Part shown: piece after piece, positions 55,438 through 62,954 of the stretch
How the letters are laid out: each line of letters begins with the position of its first letter
How positions within the stretch are numbered: position 1 is the stretch's first letter
Assembly: GCF_014170375.1 (NCBI RefSeq)
Contig: NZ_LZZW01000005.1
Span: forward strand, 1 to 64,000
Reading direction: 5' to 3'
Origin: Variovorax sp. UMC13
GTDB taxonomy: Bacteria; Pseudomonadota; Gammaproteobacteria; Burkholderiales; Burkholderiaceae_C
DNA length: 64,000 nucleotides
Translations under genes and position numbers: made by a program
The notes under the pieces: model-generated
Seen by the model: only the letters and a program-made list of their open reading frames with translations
What the model was told of the DNA's origin: nothing
The model's database searches: none

Positions 55438-56832
55438 TCATTGCATGAGCTTGGGCAGCCACAACACGGTGGCCGGCCAGTAGGTGATCAGCGCCAGGCT
55501 CAGCAGCAGCGGCACCAGCCAGGGCAGGATCGCCATCGTCGTGCGCTCGATGCTCAGGTTGGCGATGCGCGCCAGCACGAACAGCACCATGCCCATGGGC
55601 GGGTGCAGCACGCCGATCATCAGGTTCAGCACCATCACCACGCCGAAGTGCACCGGGTCGATGCCCAGCTGGGTCGAGATCGGCAGCAGGATGGGCACCA
55701 GGATCGTGATGGCGGCGGTGGTCTCGAGGAAGCAGCCGACGAACAGCATCAGCAGGTTCGCGAGCAGCAGGAACAGCCAGGGCTCCTTGGTGAAATTGAG
55801 CACCCAGGTCGCGATGTCCGCGGTCACGCCGGTGGCCGTCAGCATCCAGCCGAAGATCGAGGCCGCGGCCACGATGAACAGCACCGTCGCGGTGGACTCC
55901 ACCGTGTCGAGGCACACGCGCACGAACATCTTCCACTTGAGCGTGCGGTACCAGAAGAAGCCCAGCACCATCGCCCAGACGCAGGCCGCGATCGCGCCCT
56001 CGGTGGCGGTGAACAGGCCGGTCGCCATGCCGCCGATCAGCAGCACCGGCGTCATGATGGGCAGCACGGCCTCGAACTTGAACACCTTGTCGGCCACGAA
56101 CAGGATCACCAGCGCGACCAGCACCGCCGGCTGCGCGGGCACCCCGAGCGTGTCGACCGCGAACCACAGCGCCATGGGCCAGACGCAGACCACCAGCAGT
56201 TCGACCAGCGCCTTGATCACGCGCGGCCAGACCAGCTTGACGTCGGCGCCCCAGCCGTTCTTGTGCGCGTAGTAGGCGACCGTGAGCATCATCAGGATGG
56301 TCATGATCGCGCCGGGCATCAGCCCCGCGATGAACAGCGCGCCCACCGAGACGTTGGCCATCATCCCGTAGATCACGAAGGGCAGGCTGGGCGGAATGAT
56401 CGGGCCCAGCGTGGCCGAGGCCGCGGTCACGCCGACCGCGAACTCGGTCGAGTAGCCGTGTTCCTTCATTGCCTTGATCTCGATCGTGCCCAGGCCGGCC
56501 GCATCGGCGATGGCCGTGCCGCTCATGCCCGAGAAGATCACCGAGCCCAGGATGTTGACGTGGCCCAGCCCGCCGCGCATCCATCCCACCAGCGCGAGCG
56601 CGAAGTTGTAGATGCGGTTGGTGATGCCTGCGTTGTTCATCAGGTTGCCGGCCAGGATGAAGAAGGGCACGGCCAGCAGCGGGAAGCTGTCGATGCCGCT
56701 CACCATGCGGTGGATCACGACGAAGGGCGGCAGGTTGCCCGACCAGTAGATGTAGACCAGCGAGGCGCCGGCCATGGCCACGGCGACCGGCAGGCCGGCG
56801 CTCATGAAGAGGAGGAAGGCGATCTTGAGCAT
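55438..56832 (-). CDS. TRAP transporter large permease (DctM-like)
   Basis: 464 residues with 12 hydrophobic segments, slightly longer than the usual 425-430. The DctM signatures include VPFFILAGNLMNNAGITNRI and GVTAASATLGPIIPPSLPFV. It performs the Na+-coupled transport step in the inner membrane. It stands 12 bases after the small permease gene and is followed by uxaA. Confidence 0.93.
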   Translation of the reverse strand: MLKIAFLLFMSAGLPVAVAMAGASLVYIYWSGNLPPFVVIHRMVSGIDSFPLLAVPFFILAGNLMNNAGITNRIYNFALALVGWMRGGLGHVNILGSVIFSGMSGTAIADAAGLGTIEIKAMKEHGYSTEFAVGVTAASATLGPIIPPSLPFVIYGMMANVSVGALFIAGLMPGAIMTILMMLTVAYYAHKNGWGADVKLVWPRVIKALVELLVVCVWPMALWFAVDTLGVPAQPAVLVALVILFVADKVFKFEAVLPIMTPVLLIGGMATGLFTATEGAIAACVWAMVLGFFWYRTLKWKMFVRVCLDTVESTATVLFIVAAASIFGWMLTATGVTADIATWVLNFTKEPWLFLLLANLLMLFVGCFLETTAAITILVPILLPISTQLGIDPVHFGVVMVLNLMIGVLHPPMGMVLFVLARIANLSIERTTMAILPWLVPLLLSLALITYWPATVLWLPKLMQ

Positions 56833-56844
56833 GGCGTCTTCCCC

Positions 56845-57399
56845 TCAGCGGTCCTGGATCGTGGACTCGGGGCGCTCGAGCACGCAGTAGCCGCGCTGCC
56901 AGTGCACCCAGCTCACCTGCAGCGAGCGCGCCAGCATCGCGACGAAGCCCAGCAGGCAGACGCCGTAAACGATGTTCATCGGCAGGTCGACGATGGTCAT
57001 GGCGGCGTTGTTGCCGATCTTGATCATCATCTGCACCGTCATCACCACCGCGGCCACGAAGAACAGCGTGCGCAGCACGTCGACCGCGATGCCCAGCGCC
57101 TTGCCCATGCGCGTCGGCATGTGGCGGTAGAAGAAGTCGACCTGGATGTGGTTGTTCTTCGCCACCCCGATCGAGGCGCCGATGAACACCACGCCGATCA
57201 GCAGGTAGCGTGCGATCTCCTCCGTCCAGGCGGCCGAATCGTTGAGCACGTAGCGCGTGACGAACTGGTAGAGCACCGTCAGCCCCAGTGCCCAGAAGAT
57301 CCCCAGCGCGGCCCAGGCCTCGACCGTCGTGCCCGACAGGTCGACCGCCTCGTCGGTCACATGAAACTCCCCGTCATCCCCCAGCAATTTCTCGCTCAT
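56845..57399 (-). CDS. TRAP transporter small permease (DctQ-like)
   Basis: 184 residues from the ATG MSEKLL; upstream frame to 57612 runs across a palindrome and the end of dctP and is rejected. Four hydrophobic helices (WAALGIFWALGLTVLYQFV, YLLIGVVFIGASIGVA, TLFFVAAVVMTVQMMI and a fourth near the C terminus) and the EEIARY motif fit DctQ. It pairs with the large permease. Confidence 0.9.
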   Translation of the reverse strand: MSEKLLGDDGEFHVTDEAVDLSGTTVEAWAALGIFWALGLTVLYQFVTRYVLNDSAAWTEEIARYLLIGVVFIGASIGVAKNNHIQVDFFYRHMPTRMGKALGIAVDVLRTLFFVAAVVMTVQMMIKIGNNAAMTIVDLPMNIVYGVCLLGFVAMLARSLQVSWVHWQRGYCVLERPESTIQDR

Positions 57400-57446
57400 C
57401 GCATCTCCATCGTGTTGTGGTTCTGGTTTTTTCTCGACAGCCTCAA

Positions 57447-57563
57447 GGGGGATGCAGGACGCTTGGCGAGCGCCGCAAGCCTGCGTTGAGAAGCGCAGAC
57501 GTACTCCTGTACGTCGAGCATCGCAAACGCAGGATCGCGGCGCGCAGCAGCGTCCTGCACCCC
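57447..57563. repeat. 117-nt imperfect palindrome between dctQ and dctP genes
   Basis: Outer arms GGGGATGCAGGACGCT and AGCGTCCTGCACCCC pair, the middle is GCCGCAAGCCTGCGTT against AACGCAGGATCGCGGC, and the tip is a perfect GACGTAC-TCCT-GTACGTC (57498-57515). The whole is symmetric about 57506. It fills the spacer downstream of dctP and upstream of dctQ and could protect the 3' end of the dctP message. Confidence 0.7.
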
Positions 57564-57565
57564 AG

Positions 57566-58576
57566 TCAACGGATAGCGAGGATGCGGTCGTAGTCTTGTT
57601 GGCGGTAGCCATGATCCGTCGGCTTGGTGTTCTTCAGCACCGCGTCGCGGAAGGCGTTCTTGTCGACCGTGATGATGTTGTTGCCGCGCTTCTTGAACTC
57701 CTCGACCAGGCGGGCCTCCGCCGCGATGATCTCGCGGCCGGTCTTCTCGGCCGCCTCCTGCGTGACCTCGGTGAACACCTTCTTGTCGTCGGCGCTGAGC
57801 TTGCCCCAGAGCTGACCCGAGACCACGGTCAGCAGCGAGTCGACGATGTGGCCGGTCAGCGAGATGTTCTTCTGCACCTCGAAGAACTTCTTGGCCTCGA
57901 TGGTGGGCAGCGGGTTCTCCTGCGCGTCGACGGTGCCGCTCTGCAGCGCGAGGTACACCTCGGCGAAGGCGATCGGCGTGGCGTTGGCGCCCAGCGCCTT
58001 GGGGAAGGCCAGGTAGGCCGGCGCGTCGGGCACGCGGATCTTCAGGCCCTTCATGTCCTCGGGCTTGGCCACCGGCCGCGCCGCGCTCGAGGTCACGTGG
58101 CGCGCGCCGTAGTAGTTGAGCGCGGTGATGTGGTTGCCGGTCTTGTCGTCGTAGCCCTTGGCCAGTTCCTTGAAGACGTCGCTCTTGGCGTACTTCAGCT
58201 GGTGCTCGGCGTCGCGGAAGATGAAGGGGAAGTAGGAGATCGCCAGCGGCGTGTAGCTGCGGCCGGCGAAGCTGGCGCCGGTCAGCACCATGTCGACCGT
58301 GCCCAGCGTCAGGCCCTGGTTGATGTCGGCCTCCTTGCCCAGGCTGGAGGCCGGGAACACCTGGATGTCGTAGCGGCCGTTGGTGCGCTTCTTGATCTCC
58401 TCCGCGGCCCAGACCGAGTACTTGTGGAAGGGCTCCGAAGTCTCGTACACATGGGCCCACTTGAGCTTGGTCTGCGCGCCCGCGGTGCCGGCCACCCCGA
58501 AGGTGGCGACGGCCAGGGCGCCCAGCGCCACGGCCTTGAGGACCCAACGCTTGCGCTTGTCGTTCGTGCGATTCAT
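57566..58576 (-). CDS. TRAP transporter solute-binding protein (DctP-like)
   Basis: 336 residues. A signal peptide (RKRWVLKAVALGALAVATFG...AGA) leads to the periplasmic DctP fold: KWAHVYETSEPFHKYSVWAA, then GLKIRVPDAPAYLAFPKALG with the conserved Arg that holds the ligand carboxylate, and ENPLPTIEAKKF. It feeds an organic acid to the permeases. Gene context suggests a sugar acid. The start is the ATG MNRTNDK, 56 bases after the regulator stop. Confidence 0.92.
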   Translation of the reverse strand: MNRTNDKRKRWVLKAVALGALAVATFGVAGTAGAQTKLKWAHVYETSEPFHKYSVWAAEEIKKRTNGRYDIQVFPASSLGKEADINQGLTLGTVDMVLTGASFAGRSYTPLAISYFPFIFRDAEHQLKYAKSDVFKELAKGYDDKTGNHITALNYYGARHVTSSAARPVAKPEDMKGLKIRVPDAPAYLAFPKALGANATPIAFAEVYLALQSGTVDAQENPLPTIEAKKFFEVQKNISLTGHIVDSLLTVVSGQLWGKLSADDKKVFTEVTQEAAEKTGREIIAAEARLVEEFKKRGNNIITVDKNAFRDAVLKNTKPTDHGYRQQDYDRILAIR

Positions 58577-58632
58577 GTGGCTTGTCTCCGTTGTTGTGTG
58601 ATGGGGAACGAGAAACCTTGCTGGCGCATCGA

Positions 58633-59343
58633 TCAGGCAGCCTTCTTCGCGCGGCGCCAGCTCGCGCTGAATCTCTGGTGGGACTTGTCCATGTGCTCGT
58701 GCATGGCCGTGCGCGCCGCATCGGCATCGCGCGCGGCGATGGCGTCGCGGATCTGCTCGTGCTCCGCGATGGCCGAACGCCACGAGGGCAGGGTCTCGAA
58801 GTAGCCGCCCAGGCGCGTGAAGATCGGGCCGTTGCGCGAATCCCAGAAGCCTTCGACCGTCTCCTGCAGCACCGTGTTGCCGCAGGCGCCGACGATGGCG
58901 AGGTGGAAGGCGCGGTCGCCTTCCAGCGGCATCACGTTGCGGCCGGCCAGTTCCTGCATCAGCACGATGGCGCGCGTCATGGCGTCCACGTCCTTGCGCC
59001 GTCCCTGCAGCGCGGCCAGCGCGGCGGTCTCGCCCTCGACCACGCGGCGCGCGCGGATCAGCTCCAGCGGGCCCCATTCGGCCGTGGCCACGGGGTTCGC
59101 CTTGCGCTGGGAACGGTCCTGCACGTAGACGCCCGAGCCGGTGCGCACCTCGACCCAGCCCTCGACCTCGAGCGCGATCAGCGCCTCGCGCACCGAAGGC
59201 CGGCTCACGCCCAGCTGGCGCGCCAGGTCGCGCTCGGCCGGCAGGCGGGCGCCGGTGGCGAATTCGCCGTCGCCGATCAGCGTGCGCAGCTGGTCGGCGA
59301 TCTGGCGGTAGAGGCGCTGGGGCTCGATGGACTGCAGGGGCAC
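58633..59343 (-). CDS. FadR-subfamily GntR regulator
   Basis: 236 residues. The N-terminal winged helix (RQIADQLRTLIGDGEFATG, RDLARQLGVSRPSVREALIA) is followed by an FCD ligand domain (AIVLMQELAGRNVM, RAFHLAIVGACGN with metal-binding His). The start is a GTG at 59343 with a weak ribosome site. Being first in the operon and facing the SDR gene, it probably controls both directions, responding to a sugar acid or its product. Confidence 0.9.
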   Translation of the reverse strand: MPLQSIEPQRLYRQIADQLRTLIGDGEFATGARLPAERDLARQLGVSRPSVREALIALEVEGWVEVRTGSGVYVQDRSQRKANPVATAEWGPLELIRARRVVEGETAALAALQGRRKDVDAMTRAIVLMQELAGRNVMPLEGDRAFHLAIVGACGNTVLQETVEGFWDSRNGPIFTRLGGYFETLPSWRSAIAEHEQIRDAIAARDADAARTAMHEHMDKSHQRFSASWRRAKKAA

Positions 59344-59375
59344 GGGAAGAAAAGAAGGAAAAGGGGAGTTAAGGG

Positions 59376-59405
59376 TTGTCCAGAATTGGACAAGTGGTCA
59401 GGCCA
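59376..59405. promoter_or_regulatory. overlapping operator-like palindromes in the FadR/SDR spacer
   Basis: TTGTCCA-GAAT-TGGACAA (59376-59393) is a perfect 18-base palindrome. TGGTCAGGCCA (59395-59405) follows it and matches the TGGTC-type half sites of FCD-GntR regulators. They lie between the regulator and the SDR gene, the natural place for its operator. Confidence 0.6.
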
Positions 59406-59489
59406 ATTCAGAATACGGGCGCCGCCGGGTGCTCGCCATCGGGCGAAACCCTGAAAACCCACCCCCATCCCCCCTCACCAGGACATCGC

Positions 59490-60224
59490 ATGAGACTCCA
59501 GGGAAAGACTGCCCTCATCACGGCCGCAGGCCAGGGCATCGGCCGCGCCACCGCGCTCGCCATGGCCGCCGAAGGCGCCCAGGTCTGGGCCACCGACGTC
59601 AACGCGGCCCTGCTCGAGCACTACGCCGGTACGCCCAACGTGCAGACCGCGGTGCTCGACGTGCTCGACAAGGCCGCCATCCACGCGCTGGTGGCGCGCA
59701 TGCCGGCCGTCGACGTGCTGTTCAACTGCGCCGGCGTGGTGCACAACGGCACCATCCTCGACGCGAGCGACGACGACCTCGACTTCGCCTTCCGCCTCAA
59801 TGTGCGGGCCCAGTTCTGGGCCATCCAGGCCGTGCTGCCGCGCATGCTGGCCGCGGGCGGCGGCAGCATCATCAACATGGCCAGCGTGTGCTCCAGCATC
59901 AAGGGCCTGCCCAACCGCAACGTCTACGGCACCACCAAGGCCGCGGTGCTGGGCCTGACCAAGAGCGTGGCGGCCGACTACGTGCTGCAGGGCGTGCGCT
60001 GCAACGCGGTGTGCCCGGGCACGGTCGACACGCCCTCGCTGGGCGAACGCATCAACGCCAACGCCGATCCGGTCGAGGCGCGCAAGGCCTTCATCGCGCG
60101 CCAGCCCATGGGCCGGCTCGCGCAGGCGCACGAGATCGCGCCGGTCGTGGTGTTCCTGGCCAGCGACGAAGCCATCTTCGCCACCGGCCAGGCCTTCTCG
60201 GTCGACGGCGGCATCACGATCTGA
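59490..60224 (+). CDS. short-chain dehydrogenase, likely 2-keto-3-deoxy-aldonate dehydrogenase
   Basis: 244 residues. Classical SDR: TAAGQGIGRATALAMA, NCAGVVHN, MASVCSS, and the catalytic Tyr-x3-Lys in YGTTKAAV. It is paired with a FAH-family hydrolase, the layout of the non-phosphorylative fuconate/rhamnonate routes (LRA5/LRA6), where the SDR oxidises 2-keto-3-deoxy-aldonate to a 2,4-diketo acid. The family is sure, the substrate inferred. Confidence 0.82.
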   Translation: MRLQGKTALITAAGQGIGRATALAMAAEGAQVWATDVNAALLEHYAGTPNVQTAVLDVLDKAAIHALVARMPAVDVLFNCAGVVHNGTILDASDDDLDFAFRLNVRAQFWAIQAVLPRMLAAGGGSIINMASVCSSIKGLPNRNVYGTTKAAVLGLTKSVAADYVLQGVRCNAVCPGTVDTPSLGERINANADPVEARKAFIARQPMGRLAQAHEIAPVVVFLASDEAIFATGQAFSVDGGITI

Positions 60225-60288
60225 GGCGCGCCGGCAGCGGCCGGCCCCACTGAATACACTTCTCACCACCTTTGAAAGGAATCTCTGA

Positions 60289-61137
60289 ATGAAACTCGTG
60301 CGTTACGGCAACCCCGGCAAGGAAAAGCCAGGCCTCATCGATGACAACGGACAACTGCGTGACCTGAGCGCCGTGGTCAAGGACCTGGGTCCGGAACAGC
60401 TGGGCGATGCCGCGCTGGCCAAGCTGCGCAAGCTCAAGACCGACAAGCTGCCGCTGGTCAAGGGCAAGCCCCGCCTGGGCAGCCCGGTGGCCAACGTCGG
60501 CAAGTTCATCGCCATCGGCCTGAACTATGCGGACCACGCCGCGGAATCGAACCTGCCGATTCCCAAGGAACCGATCGTGTTCATGAAGGCCACGAGCTGC
60601 ATCCAGGGCCCGAACGACCCGGTGATGCTGCCCAAGGGCTCGGTCAAGTCCGACTGGGAAGTCGAACTCGGCGTGGTCATCGGCACGCGCGCACGCTACG
60701 TCTCGCAGAAGGACGCGCTCAACTTCGTGGCCGGCTACTGCACCATCAACGACATCAGCGAACGCGAGTACCAGATCGAACGCGGCGGCACCTGGGACAA
60801 GGGCAAGGGTTGCGACACCTTCGGCCCGATCGGCCCCTGGCTGGTGACGCGCGACGACGTGCCCAACCCGCAGAAGCTCGCCATGTGGCTCGACCTCAAC
60901 GGCAAGCGCGTGCAGACCGGCAGCACCAAGACCATGATCTTCTCGGTGGCCAAGCTGGTGAGCTACGTCAGCCAGTTCATGACGCTGCTGCCCGGCGACG
61001 TCATCACCACCGGCACGCCTCCCGGCGTGGGCCTGGGCATGAAGCCGCCGCTCTACCTCAAGAAGGGCGACGTCATGACCCTGGGCATCGAAGGCCTGGG
61101 CGACCAGCGCCAGGAAGTGATCCCCTTCAAGCTCTGA
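60289..61137 (+). CDS. fumarylacetoacetate hydrolase-family protein
   Basis: 282 residues. FAH core motifs: IGLNYADHAAESNLP, KSDWEVELGVVIGTRAR (metal Glu/Asp), GTWDKGKGCDTFGPIGPWLV, and GDVITTGTPPGVGLGMKPP. Metal-dependent C-C hydrolases of this size split 2,4-diketo-3-deoxy acids to pyruvate and a 2-hydroxy acid (lactate for fuconate or rhamnonate). Last gene of the divergent two-gene unit. Confidence 0.85.
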   Translation: MKLVRYGNPGKEKPGLIDDNGQLRDLSAVVKDLGPEQLGDAALAKLRKLKTDKLPLVKGKPRLGSPVANVGKFIAIGLNYADHAAESNLPIPKEPIVFMKATSCIQGPNDPVMLPKGSVKSDWEVELGVVIGTRARYVSQKDALNFVAGYCTINDISEREYQIERGGTWDKGKGCDTFGPIGPWLVTRDDVPNPQKLAMWLDLNGKRVQTGSTKTMIFSVAKLVSYVSQFMTLLPGDVITTGTPPGVGLGMKPPLYLKKGDVMTLGIEGLGDQRQEVIPFKL

Positions 61138-61147
61138 AGGCGGTGAG

Positions 61148-61170
61148 GGCGGGCGCGCCATGCGCCCGCC
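61148..61170. terminator. hairpin between FAH and LysR genes
   Basis: GGCGGGCGC-N5-GCGCCCGCC, nine-base perfect stem, starts 11 bases after the FAH stop and 19 before the LysR stop. No T-run, so termination is only probable. Confidence 0.45.
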
Positions 61171-61188
61171 AGGTGTCGTTCGACGCGT

Positions 61189-62073
61189 TCAGCGCAGCAC
61201 GCGCACCAGTTCGTCGAACACCAGCCGCACGCGCGCCGGCACCGGCGCGCGCTGCGGTCGATAGACATTGATCGGCCAGGGCACCGGCGCCTCCGCCTCC
61301 AGTACCTCCACCAGTTCACCCGAGGCCAGCCACGGTTCGGCCAGCGGCGCGATCAGCTGGCCGAAGCCCAGGCCGGCCAGCACAGCCGCGCATTCGGCAT
61401 CGATGTTGTCGCTCACGAAGGCCGGCGCCGACACGGTGAACAGCCGCTTGCGGCTGAAGGCCCAGGGCCAGGGCCGGCCCGAACTGCGATCGATGAGTGC
61501 CGTCACCGGCAGCGCCGACAGCGCCTCGATGTCGCGCGGCGTACCGACGCGCGCGATCAGCGCCGGCGCGGCCACCACGCGCAGCGCCATCTTGCCCACG
61601 GTCCGCGAGACGAAGCGGGCATCGCGCAGCGGCCCCACGCGCACGCCGATGTCGATCTGCTGGTCGACCACGTCGGCATGCTGCTCCGACAACCGCAGGT
61701 CGAGCACCAGCCCGGGGTGTGCCGCCAGCAGCGGGGCCAGCGCCTGCGGAATGAAGCGCGCATACATGTGCGGCGCCGTGACCCGCACCGTGCCCGTGTG
61801 CTGCGACAGCGCGCGCCGGTCGATGCGGTGGAAGAGCTCGTCGACGCCGCCCACCGCCACGCGCGCGCGTTCGGCGAGCTGGCGGCCGAAGTCGCTGAGC
61901 TGCACCCCGCGCGTGCTGCGGTGGAACAGCGGCTCGCCCAGTTCGTCCTCCAGTTCGCGCACCGCGCGTGTCACCACCTGCGGCGAGACCGACAGGCGCA
62001 CCGCGGCCTCGCGGAAGTTCGCGGCGTCGGCGGCGGTGCAGAACACGCGCAGGGCTTCGAGGCGGTTGGACAT
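61189..62073 (-). CDS. LysR-family transcriptional regulator
   Basis: 294 residues. The N-terminal helix-turn-helix (RLEALRVFCTAADAANFREA, SPQVVTRAVRELEDELGEPLFHR) and the effector domain have full length. It is divergent from an SDR gene across 109 bases, so it probably controls that gene. The effector is unknown. Confidence 0.92.
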   Translation of the reverse strand: MSNRLEALRVFCTAADAANFREAAVRLSVSPQVVTRAVRELEDELGEPLFHRSTRGVQLSDFGRQLAERARVAVGGVDELFHRIDRRALSQHTGTVRVTAPHMYARFIPQALAPLLAAHPGLVLDLRLSEQHADVVDQQIDIGVRVGPLRDARFVSRTVGKMALRVVAAPALIARVGTPRDIEALSALPVTALIDRSSGRPWPWAFSRKRLFTVSAPAFVSDNIDAECAAVLAGLGFGQLIAPLAEPWLASGELVEVLEAEAPVPWPINVYRPQRAPVPARVRLVFDELVRVLR

Positions 62074-62143
62074 GGGCGTTCCTTTTTGGGGAATTCTGAA
62101 GGCGTGATGTCTTCATTTACGGGAATGCCTGGATTTTCCACAC

Positions 62144-62167
62144 TGCATGCACTTCTTCATCCATGCA
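62144..62167. promoter_or_regulatory. inverted repeat before the SDR gene
   Basis: TGCATG-N12-CATGCA, perfect arms, ends 15 bases before the SDR ATG in the LysR/SDR spacer. AAAGGAA is the SDR ribosome site that follows. A LysR binding site is a possibility. Confidence 0.3.
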
Positions 62168-62182
62168 AGCAAAGGAATTCCC

Positions 62183-62941
62183 ATGACATCCGTTCAAGAC
62201 AACATCCGCGGCAAAGTCGCCATCGTCACCGGCGCGAGCAGCGGCATCGGCGAATCGATGGCCCGCCACCTGGCGGCCCGCGGCGCCAAGGTGGTGCTGG
62301 CGGCGCGCCGCACCGACCGGCTCGACAAGGTGGTGGCCGAGATCCGCGAGGCCGGCGGCGAGGCCATCGCGGTGGCCACCGATGTGGCCCAGCGTACCGA
62401 CCTCGAAAAGCTCGCCGCTGCCACGGTGGAAGCCTTCGGCCGCATCGACGTGCTGGTGAACAACGCGGGCGTGATGCCGCTGTCGCCCATCGAGCGCCTC
62501 AAGGTCGACGAGTGGGACCGCACCATCGACGTCAACATCAAGGGCGTGCTCTACGGCATCGCCGCCGTGCTGCCGCGCATGCAGGCGCAGGGCAGCGGCC
62601 ACATCCTGAACGTGGCGTCGATCGCCGGCTTCAAGGTCTTCACGCCCATCGGCACGGTGTACAGCGCGACCAAGCATGCGGTGCGCGCGATCTCCGAGGG
62701 CCTGCGCGTCGAGATGGGCCACAGCGGCGTGCGCGTGACCGTGGTATCGCCCGGCGCGGTCGAGTCCGAACTGAAGTTCGGCAGCACCGACGCCGACGCC
62801 GCCGCGGGCGTGAAAGCCTTCTACGAGGCCAACCAGATCCCGGCCGACGCGGTGGCGCGCGCCGTGGTCTATGCGGTGGAGCAGCCGGCCGACGTGGACA
62901 TCAACGAGGTGGTGGTGCGGCCGGTGTCGCAGGACTTCTGA
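62183..62941 (+). CDS. SDR-family oxidoreductase
   Basis: 252 residues from the ATG with AAAGGAA upstream. TGASSGIGESMARHLAA binds the cofactor (Arg after the loop suggests NADP), NNAGVMPLS, and catalytic Tyr-x3-Lys in YSATKHAV. Probably reduces a small carbonyl substrate; function otherwise unknown. The LysR next door is the likely regulator. Confidence 0.9.
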   Translation: MTSVQDNIRGKVAIVTGASSGIGESMARHLAARGAKVVLAARRTDRLDKVVAEIREAGGEAIAVATDVAQRTDLEKLAAATVEAFGRIDVLVNNAGVMPLSPIERLKVDEWDRTIDVNIKGVLYGIAAVLPRMQAQGSGHILNVASIAGFKVFTPIGTVYSATKHAVRAISEGLRVEMGHSGVRVTVVSPGAVESELKFGSTDADAAAGVKAFYEANQIPADAVARAVVYAVEQPADVDINEVVVRPVSQDF

Positions 62942-62954
62942 CCGGCCGCGACGC

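Noticed and set aside
52543..57489. A 1648-codon open frame on the plus strand
   Set aside because: It runs antisense across the Ldh2, UxaA and TRAP genes, all of which have conserved motifs; the plus frame is His/Arg/Asp-rich nonsense.
57400..57612. Longer start for the DctQ gene
   Set aside because: It would translate the 117-nt palindrome and overlap the end of dctP; the DctQ similarity starts at the ATG at 57399.
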